Assembly (NCBI RefSeq): GCF_030272615.1
Contig: NC_081413.1
Location: forward strand, 552,137,136 to 552,201,135
Direction of reading: 5' to 3'
DNA: 64,000 nt
Origin: Cryptomeria japonica
Taxonomy: Eukaryota; Streptophyta; Pinopsida; Cupressales; Cupressaceae
The notes beneath the pieces were generated by a model, which saw only the letters and a list, made by a program, of their open reading frames with translations, searched no databases and was not told the DNA's origin. A program made the translations under genes and the position numbers. Shown here one piece after another: positions 23,756-39,058 of this stretch; positions within the stretch are counted from its first letter, which is position 1, and every line of letters starts with the position of its first letter.

Positions 23756-25353
23756 ACTAACTCAACACAAAATTCTTGTAGTTCTTAATAATTACAAAAA
23801 GGTTTTGCGAATATAAGAATTATATTTCCAAATAAAACAGAATCACAAAAGATTAGTTTCCTATTCTCTACACATATTCTACATGCAATGATAAGATTAT
23901 CTTAATCAATACTTTTTCCCCTTCATGATCTATCAATCATCCAACTTACATAGACTACCTAGAGAGCATATGCTAAAATATATTACATTTACTTACTTAC
24001 TTGACATGATGCACTAATAGGCAAAACAAAACACTTTGGTTTTCAATGCAAAATGGAATAGATACTCCTTAGTACATGCCTCAAAACTATACATTTACAA
24101 ACAATCAATTATTCTTTTTTTTTTTTTTTTTAATTACATCATTTGATAGCATTTCTTTAATCTTCATAACTCGATAAAAAGAGAAGGGAGAGAATTTTCA
24201 ATAATCAATTACTTCACACATATACACATAAACTAACAAGTTCACCCAAGTAAGACTAAATTTCTCCCTATATGCCTATCATCCTTATTGCACTATTTGT
24301 CATTTCACTTCTGATATAAAAAAATACACTTTGGCTTATCATGATATTTCCTTACATTAAAGATGTCACTAATGTCTTAGTCTACAAATGAGAATAATAA
24401 AATTTTAATCTTTCCTTACATGCTAACTTCAAGCAAAACACTCATTACTCTTAATTGATAAAAACACATCATTAACTATGACTATTCATTGTATGTCAAA
24501 ACATGAGGAGAAGAAGGAAAATTGAAATTACCATTTATCTAATATGTGGTTATGTAGGCACATCAAACATGTTCTACATTTACACATTCTATTTATACAT
24601 AGTCAATTTAATATACCCACTGGAATTGCATTAATGTATTATTCTTACAGGTCATTATTCAAGTTGATCATATAAAACACACAATGAGATCCTTAATAAA
24701 AACACATCCAATTACCTCCTAGAATACTGCGCATAATTCTTTACCCATCCAAGATATCTTCTAACATTCAAGTACACACCAACCTCTCCAAAATTCACAT
24801 AAGTGTTTCAAGAAAACACATCATACAAATATTTTAATTTCTAGAGAGAAGGAAGTAGAAATACATCTAATTCACAATGTATATGCACTCAACATTTTCT
24901 CTACAAGCTCTCATAGTTACGAAACTAAATATAATTATAAGTATAACACAAGCCCAAACTCATACTTTTAGACTTAAGACAATGCATTATTCAACCTATT
25001 AAGGTAGTCTGAATAGTATAATACCTGTTAAGAAGGTACATCTAATTAACTCTGAAAATAAGAGTAATTGTAGACCTAACATCTTACAAGAAAACAACGC
25101 ACATATAATCACACATCAAGCACTAATCATCAATCAGGAAGAGAAAGAACTAAATACACATGTTACACTTGTTTGGGGTTTTCAGAAAGAGCGAGTTAAA
25201 GAAATAGAGCATGAAACATCTAAGATCTTCAAGATCCCAAGCGTTAATCACAAACATACATAAGAGAGACAATCATACAATGAAAGGACTATATATTGCA
25301 CACAACACTAAGGGCACAAGTTACACCAGAGATCCCAATGTTTGTAAACCTTG
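23756..25353 (-). other. non-coding interior of family A, 5' part
   Basis: About 1.6 kb lies between element B and the primer site. It is A/T-rich with no open frame above 60 codons on either strand. On the minus strand this is the leader of family A, where packaging signals would lie in a non-autonomous element, but none can be recognised by eye. Confidence 0.65.
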
Positions 25354-25365
25354 GCTCTGATACCA
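25354..25365 (-). other. primer-binding site of family A (initiator tRNA-Met)
   Basis: On the minus strand TGGTATCAGAGC follows the 5' LTR end GGGGCATTACA after two bases. It matches the complement of the initiator tRNA-Met 3' end, and it sets the orientation of the whole 3171-26390 element. Confidence 0.9.
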
Positions 25366-25367
25366 AG

Positions 25368-26390
25368 TGTAATGCCCCATCAAGATACCCTAAAGGAAAC
25401 AACTACAAACACTCAAAAAGAGTGCAAATAATTTTTTTTTAAAACATTAATAAACTTTAAGATGAAATAAGTTAAACATTGCAATTTAATTTGCACAAGC
25501 GGAAGACTTAACTAATCACCTAAAGGGTTTCCAACAAGGATTACTCGATTAATCCAATGAACATAAGGTGTATTAATCCAATTAACAATGAGATTGATTA
25601 AAACTGCTCATGATAGAATGATTACCACATTAACATAGCAATTAAATTCCATAAGAGATTAAACTAAGCACGATTGAATATATACAACTACCATTAGTTT
25701 CATTACATCACTAAAGCTACATTCATCATAATCCATATTACTCGATTTTATTTATAACTTCATACATCCAATTAAGATTAATATCACCTAAAATACATTA
25801 TAAATTTTAACTATAATACCATTCATACATCCAAGATTAAAAGGAACCAAATGAACACATACACCATACAACACCAATTGATATCAAAGTTCACCCCTAA
25901 TGGGCTACATCTCCGGGTCCACTTCAAGTGCAAGACTATTCTAATAAATAAAAGATGAATAAGACATAAAGTTTACATCAATTACAACCTACCATCAAGG
26001 CTTACATAAATAAATGATACATATGACACATAGAGTCCAAGAGATACATGAATGATCCGAGAAGAACAAAAGGATCCATCTAAAACATCCAGAATATAGT
26101 AAATACAAAAATAACAACTAGAGCACCTGCAAAGCTAATCTATCGCAAGAAGGCATGAATAAAATACTCAATGGAAAGTGGCACTACCACTCGACCATTT
26201 GGCCCAAAAAGGAACCACGCCTCCATGCTAGGAGATAGTACTAAGGCCCTCAAACAAGCCACCACAAAGCATCACATGGTCTCACATGTACATTAGGTAC
26301 TCACACAAGGTATACGCATACAAGCATGACTCTCACAAGAGTGATCCAAGTAAAGCCAACACATGACTACACAATAGTGAACATAAGGGG
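25368..26390 (-). mobile_element. 5' LTR of family A, truncated to about 1 kb
   Basis: The sequence starts TGTAATGCCCCATCAAG and matches the first kilobase of the 3' LTR (3171 onward) with scattered substitutions and one short insertion near 25540. Similarity ends at ACATAAGGGG near 26390, where GA-rich DNA begins. The remaining 3.1 kb, containing the outer LTR end, is missing. Confidence 0.85.
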
Positions 26391-26475
26391 TAGAGGGAGA
26401 AGAGAGATGGACATGGGATGGAGTTGGAGATGGAGAAAGAGAGGAATAGGGAGGAGAGAAAGATAGATAAAGAAG
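26391..26475 (+). repeat. short GA-rich tract at the broken LTR end
   Basis: Purine-rich sequence (TAGAGGGAGAAGAGAGATGG and similar) sits exactly where the A LTR loses similarity, suggesting that the break involved a GA array like those downstream. Confidence 0.7.
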
Positions 26476-27837
26476 CTATGTGAATACCACTCCCTGCAAC
26501 AAACTATGATTAGCAATAGTTATATGCAATGATGTTATAATTTATTCCACACAAATTGTGGTGTGTTTTCAATGATACAACAAGAAAAATTTGATTAAAA
26601 AATTGGCAAAAATATCCAATGGCTTAGATACATAAAATCATCTTCCATGGTTCTAAGATGATATCAACAATCAATCCTCAAAGTCAGTGGTTTAGATTCA
26701 TATAAAAATATCTTAGGGTGGCGATTTGGTTTATTAAAATTGAATGGGAGGGGATCTCCATTTTTGGTTGAACATTGCTCATAATTTCTAGTTTCTCCTT
26801 TATTTATTCTATAGTTAGTTTGAAACAATGTTAATAAGAAAATTTTATCTTAAAATTATTATTTTTCGTTGATTTTTAGTGGACATTAATACTTGTGAAA
26901 ATAAAAATTTGTTAACTGTACTTATATCAATTTAAAAAAATGTTTTGAAATAACTTAATTAATGATAGGTGAGTAATTTAACAAGTAGATAGATATACTT
27001 GAAAAATGAAATAGAAAGATGAAGTGTTTAGCTTAATAATTGAAGAATTATGTGACTTAAGGAGGACTCTAGAGTAATATGCCATTATGTTTTGAAAGTG
27101 TGATCTTTGAATGTATTTATTCTACATTGGATCTCTCTTTTGTGAGAGGACAAGTTTGTAGTTGTGATCTAGTCCTCTATGCCTAAATTTGTTGTTGTTG
27201 GATGTGGAATTCTATTTTCTCTTTCATTCTTGATAGATCTCCTACCGTACACTTTTACGATGTATAAGGGCTACACATATTTAGAAATACCTAAATTGAG
27301 TTGTTATGTGACATGGAAACATTCATGAAGTTCAACCTTGGACAAATAAGAGAGGAACAATCAAAGACAACAAGTAGGTGACAAAAATGATGTATGCATT
27401 TTTATTTTTTTCCATGCCTAAAGTCCAAATATGTCATTATTAATGGTTCCTTCAACACTTTACGATGAAAGAATGCTTGGTAAACAAGTGATGTGAATTT
27501 AATGCAAATTAGATGTCTTTAAATATTAACGCATAATATCAAATCAAACAAAGATTTGTTAGTTGAGTTTAGTGGTGAGGGTAAAGAGGGCTTGTTAGCC
27601 AGATTTAAATTTTGATTCTAATTTAAAATGAGGAGGGACAGGTTTGTGATCATGGTTGCATCCACAATCACATGAGTTTTTCTCAAGATAAGCAAGTAGT
27701 CAAGAGCAAATGGCTTAATACTATATGAAAGTAGGTTGATAGATAGGTGTTAAATGTGTGATATAGAAAAATGTATAGGTAACTATTTTTGAAGTATTTT
27801 TGTATCAAGATAAGGAGGCTATACATGTAAGAATATA
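26476..27837. other. AT-rich non-coding DNA, no gene seen
   Basis: There are no open frames of note, no repeats beyond short runs, and no RNA gene recognised. It separates the truncated A LTR from the first GA-array block. Confidence 0.5.
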
Positions 27838-28221
27838 CCTCTAAATTAGGAAGATAATTAGGTTTCATTGCCAACAAACTCATGTTACATTTGCAAGAGG
27901 CAAAGAGAGAGGGAGAGAGTGAGAGAGAATAGAAAGAAGGGGAGAAAGAGGGGGAAAGAGTGAGTGAGAAAGAGGAGTAAGGAGATAGAGATAGAGAAGA
28001 AGATATAAATGGAGATGGAGACAAAGATACATATATAGAGAGGGAGAGATATGAAGATAATGATTGAGATGGAAAGTGATATATAGAGAGATGAAGGGAG
28101 AGGGATAGAGATAAGTTTTTAGATAGATAGAGAGATAACAAGATAGACATAAAGAGAGAGATGGAAGAAGAAGTATGTATAGAGGTATATGAAGATGGAA
28201 AAGGTTTGAGAGAGGAAAGAT
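27838..28221 (+). repeat. GA-array block 1: leader plus purine-rich array
   Basis: A 63-base leader (ACCTCTAAATTAGGAAGATA... to TTTGCAAGAGG) precedes about 320 bases of GAGA/GATA/GGGAGA sequence. The leader is shared with 28384-28449, 39251-39311 and 60429-60489. Open frames on the minus strand (Ser/Leu/Tyr runs) are translations of the repeat. Confidence 0.8.
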
Positions 28222-28449
28222 TATAGTCTATTTTTTGCATATATTTGTGTAGTGAATCAAGTGAATTGGTAGACGATTTACCAAATGACATTGTTTGTGT
28301 AAAAAATTTACATTTCAATGAATAAGTGATAACATCAAATCAACTATGAATCCACTTAGAAGGATCCAAACATGACTAAAACAAACCTCTAAATTAGGAA
28401 GATAATAAGGCTCTATTACCAAGAGTTTCATATTATGTTTGCAATAGGA
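28222..28449 (+). repeat. leader region of GA-array block 2
   Basis: Text such as TTTTTTGCATATATTTGTG and TCCACTTAGAAGGATCCAAACA matches the regions 39090-39250 and 60290-60430, and ends with the 66-base leader (28384-28449) just before the array. Unlike those copies it lacks the Helitron-like terminus. Confidence 0.65.
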
Positions 28450-31599
<3,150 letters not shown>

Positions 31600-32267
31600 C
31601 TCTTTCACTTTAACTTTTAATTTATATTTTGTAGTTTTAAATTTACTTTATTATATAAATAAAATATCAAAATATAATTTTTACAGAATGATTAATTTTT
31701 AATAAGACAAATAATTACAAATTAAATTAGTTCTAATAACTTCTAATTATTATTGTAATTTCATAAAAATATATAAATCATAAAAAAATAATCAAACTTA
31801 CTTAAAAATAAAAAATTAAAATAAAATAAATGAAATCCAAAGTCAAAATAAATCAAATTTTTTAAAAAAAAATCAATATTAAACTTATTAAATTAATAAA
31901 TAATAGAAAAAGATAAAAGTAATTTTTAAATTTATTATAATTGAAATATCAATAATATCATATAAATTAAATTATAAATATAAATAATTAAAGATTAAAT
32001 TTATTCAAATAATTTTTAATTATTATTTATAATTTCATAAAAAAGACAATTAAATTTCAAATTTAAATTTAAATTTAAATCAAATTTAGAATTAAAAAAC
32101 TAAATGCAAAGTTAAAATATATTGAAATTAAATATTAATAAAATAGCAATTTAAAAAATGAATAATTAATACTAAAAAATATTAAATTAATAAATAATTA
32201 AAAATATATATTTTTATTGAAAACATACTATTTACATATGTATTAAAATATTAAAAATATAATTAAG
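31600..32267. repeat. AT-rich module after the GA array
   Basis: A/T-only text with ACTAAATGCAAAGTTAAAAT near 32100 is closely matched at 62980-63000 after the last GA array, so the order GA array then AT module is repeated in the window. It has no coding content. Confidence 0.65.
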
Positions 32268-32410
32268 AACCATTTGTATTATATATACATGGTATAAGTA
32301 AAAAATTAAAGTTAATGCCCACCTTAAAGTTAAAGTTAAAAAATATATAACTATTTGTACTATATGTACATGGTATGGTATATGTGAACATAGAGTTGAG
32401 GCCCATCTTG
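32268..32410. repeat. imperfect tandem duplication, unit about 81 bp
   Basis: Two copies share ATTTGTA(T/C)TATAT(A/G)TACATGGTAT and a downstream (T/G)GCCCA(C/T)CTT. They start near 32268 and 32349. Confidence 0.55.
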
Positions 32411-32469
32411 CCATAGTCAGTAAAAATAAAATAGATGACTCATATTTTTGTATCATTTTGCACCTTTTA

Positions 32470-32895
32470 GGCTAGGGTCCCATGGGAGGGGCTTGGGCTC
32501 TATTTTTAAGGAAGAAATGGTCCCATGAGAAAAAAAAAATTCCTCTACGAGATTATTGAAATCTTTCCCCCAAAAAAGGAAGCCCCGAATTTTTAGGAAG
32601 TAGGCAAAAAAAAGGGTGGGGCTAGAAATTGCCCCACCAGCTTAGGAACTTTGTTTGCCACTTGTCAATAATTTGCACATTTCATTTCCTACCGAAATCA
32701 AATGAAGAGGGAAAATGACATTTATTTAATTAATTTTACCTTTTTTGTGCTCAAACTTCCTTAAATTTAGTAGTTCAAATTTTTAAGTTGGTTGCATAAC
32801 AAAACTCATGAGACGGCCATGTTTAATTTTTTCCTAAAAATTCTTAGCTGCCCAACTCTATTTTTAAGGAAGCCCCCCTCCATGGGACCCCAACC
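32470..32895. mobile_element. short inverted-repeat element with TTA duplications (PIF/Harbinger-type MITE candidate)
   Basis: A terminal inverted repeat of about 25 bases reads GGCTAGGGTCCCATGG... on the left (32470-32494) and, as complement, GGTTGGGGTCCCATGG... on the right (32870-32895). TTA flanks both ends (32467-32469 and 32896-32898), the 3-base target typical of PIF/Harbinger elements. The element is 426 bp and non-coding. A 17-base direct repeat CTCTATTTTTAAGGAAG also lies just inside each end (32498 and 32856). Confidence 0.7.
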
Positions 32896-34209
32896 TTAAT
32901 AGCACACCAAACGAAGCGTGAAAACTGAAATAACCTATAAAAAATTAGTAGATTACTATACACAATACATGATGTAAGTAGTGATGGTCGGAAACAAACT
33001 ACATGACAACTGTTCGTAATATTTTTTATTTTTAAACTGTTTGTAATCTCTTCCAAATCTCTCCACTTGGATTGGATATTCTTTTCTTCTACACAATCAA
33101 ACTCTGACGATATTTAACACACAATATACAGGAAAACATTAAAGAAAACTGACACAAAGAAAAATGGACGATTGTGATTTATTCAATCATCTTGTAGTGC
33201 TTTTAAGCAATTTTCAGTCATAGATTTGGAAATAGAGGTTGTGCATCTCAAATAAGAAATGCCTTCGACATAATGATGTAAAATGGATGCAAATGATATC
33301 ATGTACTTAGTTGGCTCAAGAGATGAAAATAAAGTGAGTCATTTAGTCAAATGTTGAAATTAAATTTTGGAAAGGAAATGGCTAACTTTGTGGCTATAGA
33401 GTTAACCCCACAACCATAGAAACAACTTTGGGTAAGTAAGTGATTAGATGTATGTGTCTAACATGAAATTACACCATACATGTATATATACTCACTTTGT
33501 TTGTTCATTTATATCATATTGATTAGTTGAAAGGCAAATGATCTCACTTTGTACAATAGATTGTCATTTTATATCATTAAGGCTAGTGGTGGACTAATCA
33601 TAGACCATATGGGTTAGAACAAGGTAAATAACATTATAAATATTCAAAATATTTATTTGATGGTGTACATAATTTCAAATTTAAAAGTATAACAAACATT
33701 TAGAGTTTTATAATGATCTCACGCACAAATAACATGAAATACATATGCAATTAATATTTAAAAGTTATTTTTTATTAATTAATTGACCCAATTAAAATGA
33801 AACACAAAACCCTAGAAAACCAAGAGAATTTAATATACAAGAAGTGATTTTCTCTCTTTAATTTACTCATAGACCAATCATTTCACTAAGCATTAACCAA
33901 AAGAAGGGAGGATTGATGAATCTAGGTGGGCTTTCAACAAGCCTATATTAAAGACTTCAACAACTTCAAATGTTTTGAGGAGATTTGAAACTAGGCTTTC
34001 AACAAGACTATATTAAAGACTTCAATGACTTCAAAATGTTTTGAGGAAATTTGAAACTAATCCCCATAGCTCAAACTAGGTTTTTTTGGGGGAGACCAAC
34101 ATTTTTTTGACCATATGTGTTATATAAAGGATATCTACACAAGAAATTATGCAAGTTTCTATTTAATCTAGCAGGTAACTATAAATATTGTTTGACAATT
34201 AATGGTTTC
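32896..34209. other. AT-rich non-coding DNA with one tandem duplication
   Basis: No gene is recognised. 33929-33993 and 33994-34059 are two copies of a 65-66-base unit beginning GGCTTTCAACAAG. The region around 33150-33290 (ending TCAAATAAGAAATGCCTTCG) resembles 43190-43290 and 52080-52190. Confidence 0.55.
33929..34059. repeat. tandem duplication, two 65-66-bp units
   Basis: Each unit runs from GGCTTTCAACAAG to GATTTGAAACTA or AATTTGAAACTA. The copies are nearly identical, so this is a recent slippage-type duplication. Confidence 0.8.
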
Positions 34210-37200
34210 TTAGTTTCATTACATCACTAAAGCTACATTCATCATAATCTATATTACCACATTTAATTTATAACTTCATACATCCAATTAAGATTGATAT
34301 CACCTAAATTACATTATAGATTTTAACTATAATACCATTCATACATCCAAAATTAAATGAACCAGATGAACATATACACCATACAACACCAATCGATATC
34401 GGAGTTCACCCCTAATGGGCTACATCTCCAGGTCCACTTCAAGTGAAAGACTATTCTAATAAATAAAAGATGAATAATACATAAATTTTACATCAATTAC
34501 AACCTGCCATCAAGGCATGCATAAACAAATGATACATATGACCACATAGGGTCAAAGAGATACATGAGTGATCCGAGAAGAACAAAAGGATACATCTGAA
34601 ACATGGAATGGAGTAAATACAAAAATAACAATCGGAGCACTTGCAAAGCTAATCTATCGCAAGAAGGCACGAACAAAATACCCAATGGAAAGTGGCACTA
34701 CCATTTGAGCATGTGGCCCAAAAAGGAACCACCCCTCCATGCTAGGAGATAGTACTAAGGCCCTCAAACAAGCCACCACAAAGAATCACATGGTCTCACA
34801 TGTACATCAGGTACTCACACAAGGCATAAGCATACAAGCATGACTCTCACAAGAGTGCTCCAAGTAAAGCCAACACATGACTACACACTAGTGAACATAA
34901 GGGGAGAGTGTCATCGCATAGTTGGTATGGACTCTGGCAAGCCTCCATAGGCCACGACCCCCATCCTGGGTTACGCTAGTAGCCTCTTCCGAACCTTTGC
35001 CTCCCATCCATGTCTCATGCGGTACCCAACAAACCTTTCATGCAGACAAGCTAGTTGGTTTGTTATTCCAAGCCTTCCTACTGCATCTTGAGTCCGTACT
35101 AGCACTCAACCATGAGCAGGGAACAATTTATCTTGATTAGTGTTTGTATAACCCAACCCCCCCATTTTTAAATTAATTTATCACTTATTACTCGGCTTTC
35201 GATGGTTTATCCTACTATCTCTTTGGGCACGACCCCCACTCAAAAGCCACTCTTCCTTATGATACTACACAACCTCCGAAGAACCCCAAGGAAAATCACA
35301 AATTACCAACATAAGGAGTTCAAAAAGAAAAATTGAAGGACAACTTGATTAAACAAACCTTCTACCAAGGTTAAATCAATTGGAGGCGTGGAATGAACAA
35401 ATGGTCTATCCACAAAACAAGACCAAAATCACAATAAGGCAAGTACGACCACAACCAAAACTTAACCCAATCAACTTGCACAATAAACTTACATTCAACA
35501 ACATGCCATCATGACACGAAAATGACTCTTACAAATTGGCACAAAAAATCCACCAAGTAGTGTAAAACTCAAATGAATACACTTGCACTCTAAATAATCC
35601 ATGTTAAGGAATCATAATAATCACTCATAAAATACTAAAAACCAATATCATCTAATTGCAGCTATTCAATAACTGACTCTTTCATGAAAAGCACACCACA
35701 ATATGGAATAACGCATGAAGACGATCCAAGTAAACATACATTCAAATAAACTTGTTCAATATTCGATTTTAAACCATACACCTTAAAAAGAATAACAACA
35801 ACTTGAAGCCTAAATAAACCATCATTTAAAGACAAATATAAAATAATTTCAATTAAAGCCAATTTGGCTATAACAAAGACCACTTGAATTTCAAATTTCA
35901 AGATAATGAAAATTAACATTTGAAATACTTTTAAAAACTAAATTTGATGCATAAATCAAAATAATCTTTGAAATTCAAAGTCATATCGACAAAACATAAT
36001 TGATGGCTAACAATATAAATTTTATCTGCACAACTAATTTGCATTTACATTAAATCAATATTTAACATTTTCTTCATATAATAAATTCAAAATACATAGT
36101 ATAAAAATATTTAAATATTAATTACTAAACTGATATTTTTTTTAAATCGAATTTCATCTAACACCATATTCTGAATAAAAATTATAAATTGGAAATTACA
36201 AATTTACAAATTACAAATTATATATATATATTACACATTGCACAGGAAATAACATTTACTGTGATTTTGTTTTGATTAAGTTTTTTTTTTTTTAAATTCA
36301 CACAAATAACTCATGGCAACGATGCATTTCTAGCATATGTACTCAATTACTCAATTGGCCCTAACGCTAGAGGACGGATCTGATTCAATCCACAAATGAA
36401 ATTTTCATATATAATATCATTATTGCACATAATAATTTCACATTTAAAACATTAGATTCTCATTTTTCAAAAAGTCTAAGGAGACCAATAACCAGGTTTT
36501 AGAGGCCATCCACCATTGATGGACCTTCAAAAACTCAAAAAATTAAAACTTTCCAAATCAAAAATTCCTTAAAACCCATTGGTTGATGGGTGCACAACAT
36601 CACACTTTTGAAATAAAATTCACTTTCTGGGCATACATAAAAAATTTGGGCAGCATTTCCCTAAAGCAACTCTCATTTAAAAAAAATGAAGCATACAAAT
36701 TCAAATCTAAACTAAAATCCAAAATTCAAGTTGGAGAAAGGTTTCTAAATCCATTTTCTATCCATTTGCAACAAGAATTACACAATTTCATAAAGAATCA
36801 AGGGAGAAATCAAATAAACTCACCTTCAAGTTGAAAAATTTCAAAATGAAACATGGAGCCAAAGACTCTAAAAGAACTCATGAAAACCAAGTAGAAACAA
36901 GAGTTTTCCCACTCGAATCCAACAAACTCCTACCCACAAAATCTCTCCAAGCAAATCTTTCCCAATCAAAATTTTAAAAACCCATTGTAGAGTTGGAAAT
37001 CTCCAAAATTTGGAAAATAATACTCATTGTTCAAAAATTCATATCACATATTTAATTCCACCATATGGTAATAAATAGATACTCTAATTTTGCTAGCTTA
37101 ATATAATTTGATTTATCAATTTGTAAAAACAATGGTCTTATTTTAAAAAAAAAAAACAATTACTCAAACCAAATATAATTTAACTTTCACTAATAATTCA

Positions 37201-38065
37201 ACATTCACTCTAACTTAGATAATTAAAACTAATTGATTAATTAATTAATAAACCACAAAAATGATTCTAATATAATTTATTCTCAATTCCCTTTAATCAA
37301 CACGACACATATTGAATTTTCATTAACTACTCAAGAAGAGAATAATTAAACACACAAAATGCATAACACGCAACACTCAACTGAAACCACAATAGAACAT
37401 GACACACATACCAATGTTGGAAAAGTGGCCTACTTTGCGAACTGACAAGGAAAACAAAAGACTGACGATGCTCACAATTGAGCAAGGCTAGGGTTAAAAT
37501 TAGGACCTTAGAACTACCTCCTCCACTTCCATTAGGTTAATTAGGTATGCTCATACCTATGGAGCCAGGTGGAGATGATACCTTGTACCTGCAATTCCCT
37601 ACATCACCGAACCACACATACATATATATACACAAACATGGTAAACACATTGGTGAAGAAGAATCGTGACGTTCCATGTCACACCGAAATGAGTGACAGA
37701 AAATCATCTCCTCGCACCCCATACACTTCCACACAACATGATGACATATACATGAAGCAACTCGCATGTAAATTAAATGTGTTAGTCCATCATTAGTAAT
37801 GCATAAATAAACTTAACATTTCCCCATTGATAAAATACGATGTAGAAGTAGAGTTAACAACTATTCATCAATAAGTAATAATGTATATTCAATATCTATT
37901 CCTTAATGAACTATAATGCATAATCATATTCACCAAACACACTCCAAAGCATAATACCAAATTACACATCACAATCATAATAAATCAACCATCCACATAA
38001 ACCACTAAAAAGTCAACCTTGGTCAACGAGGCCAAAAAGGGTCTGAACATGGTAGGGGTACTACA
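34210..38065 (-). mobile_element. second locus of the family A LTR, missing about the first 320 bp
   Basis: 3856 bp are collinear with 3490-5390 plus 13345-15319 and lack the LINE. The right end is GGGGTACTACA, the proper LTR terminus, and is followed by TGAAT and unrelated DNA rather than the polypurine tract, so this is a truncated solo LTR or LTR remnant rather than part of the first element. Similarity on the left begins at TAGTTTCATTACATCAC. Its uninterrupted sequence near 36110 provides the empty LINE site. Confidence 0.88.
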
Positions 38066-38579
38066 TGAATTGTCTATCCAAAGATTCGATGGTATTTAAT
38101 AATAAATTTAAAATGCATAATACAATTTTTTAAATTCTTATATAATTAAAAAATACGATCAAGAGCGCATTTGAACTTGGCATACAACTACCCTTTATTG
38201 TCTTTTATCGTCGGTTAATTGCGAGCCACACACATTGTGTTGGCTATTTCAACATTCCATACATCAATCTTGGACAATGAGCCAATTTATACATATTTTA
38301 AGGTCAATGAAGGGGACACCCTTTGTCGTTCTTCCTTGTGCTGATCCTAGTACAAAAAGATGAGAGGATGGCATGAAATTATTGAATTCATAATTTATTG
38401 TGCTTATTAATTGACCTTTTCAGCCATGGCCTATTATAAAAATCAGATTTGAAAGAGGGGAATCACAAAGAGAAAAGCCCTTCCTAGCTATTCTGCTAGA
38501 TCCATCTTGTCTACTAACAAAGAAAACAACACTACTTAGAGATTTTCTTTCTTCTCTGTTTTATTTCCTCACTATTAAG
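38066..38579 (+). promoter_or_regulatory. candidate promoter and 5' UTR of the two-exon gene
   Basis: This single-copy-looking stretch has a TATA box TATAAAAA at 38435-38442, 138 bases before the ATG at 38580, which would leave a 5' UTR of about 105 bases rich in pyrimidine blocks (TTTTCTTTCTTCTCTG). The DNA is less AT-rich than its neighbours. It starts right after the A LTR end, so part of the upstream regulatory region may have been displaced. Confidence 0.45.
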
Positions 38580-39025
38580 ATGGCCAAAAAATTTTGCTCT
38601 TGTTGCAGCTTACTCTAGACAAGAAGCCACTATCACTAATTTTAAGAATTTTATAGAGAAATTCAATGATATAAGCCAGATTCATGGTCTAATTCCAGTT
38701 TTAGAAGAGCTTTTGAAGATTGCGGTAAGTTGTCTACACATATGTTTTATATTGTTGGAAATATAATCTTTATTACAAGAATTTCTGCAATTCTAAATTT
38801 AGAATATCTTTTGCCTTACGAAAATTGTAGTCATCTACACTTTGATTCCTTAAAAATACAATAAGAAGATATATGATATAATACAAAAGATTAAATAAAT
38901 AGATAATTTAAATCTATTTGCTAATAAAAATTCTTTCAACATAATAAGGACAACAAAAAGTTTAAAATGACCTTAAATTTTTTAACTAATCATTATTTAA
39001 GTTATAAAGATAATATTATAGTTAA

Positions 39026-39058
39026 ACTAGCAATTGTACCTTGGTGTGCAATAGGTAC
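39026..39058 (-). mobile_element. Helitron-like 3' terminus: hairpin plus CTAGT
   Basis: On the minus strand GTACCT...AGGTAC (stem arms 39058-39053 and 39041-39036, 11-base loop) is followed after five bases by CTAGT (39030-39026). Helitrons end with a short hairpin just before CTRR and insert before a T. The related copy at 60212-60244 ends CTAGG. The body would extend to the right through the leader and GA array. Confidence 0.5.

Larger units (their letters stand above)
3171..26390 (-). mobile_element. family A: large non-coding LTR retrotransposon (LARD-like), carrying two nested insertions
   Basis: Read on the minus strand the order is: truncated 5' LTR (26390-25368), two spacer bases, primer-binding site TGGTATCAGAGC (25365-25354), interior, polypurine tract GTGGGGGAGAA (15330-15320), then the 3' LTR (15319-3171). 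The LTR ends are TGTAGTACCCC and GGGGTATTACA (3' LTR) or GGGGCATTACA (5' LTR), a TG...CA pair. Without the inserted LINE and one TSD copy, the 3' LTR is about 4180 bp. Without element B, the interior is about 3.1 kb and has no open frame of note. Very long LTRs with a non-coding interior are the definition of LARD elements, which depend on enzymes supplied in trans. The polypurine tract resembles those of plant Ty3/Gypsy elements, but superfamily assignment is inference because no pol gene is present. The 5' LTR is cut off by GA-rich DNA at about 26390, so no target-site duplication can be tested. Confidence 0.8.

Noticed and set aside
38066-38070. Target-site duplication of the third A LTR using TGAAT on the right
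   Set aside because: The left end of that LTR is truncated, so there is no partner to compare.
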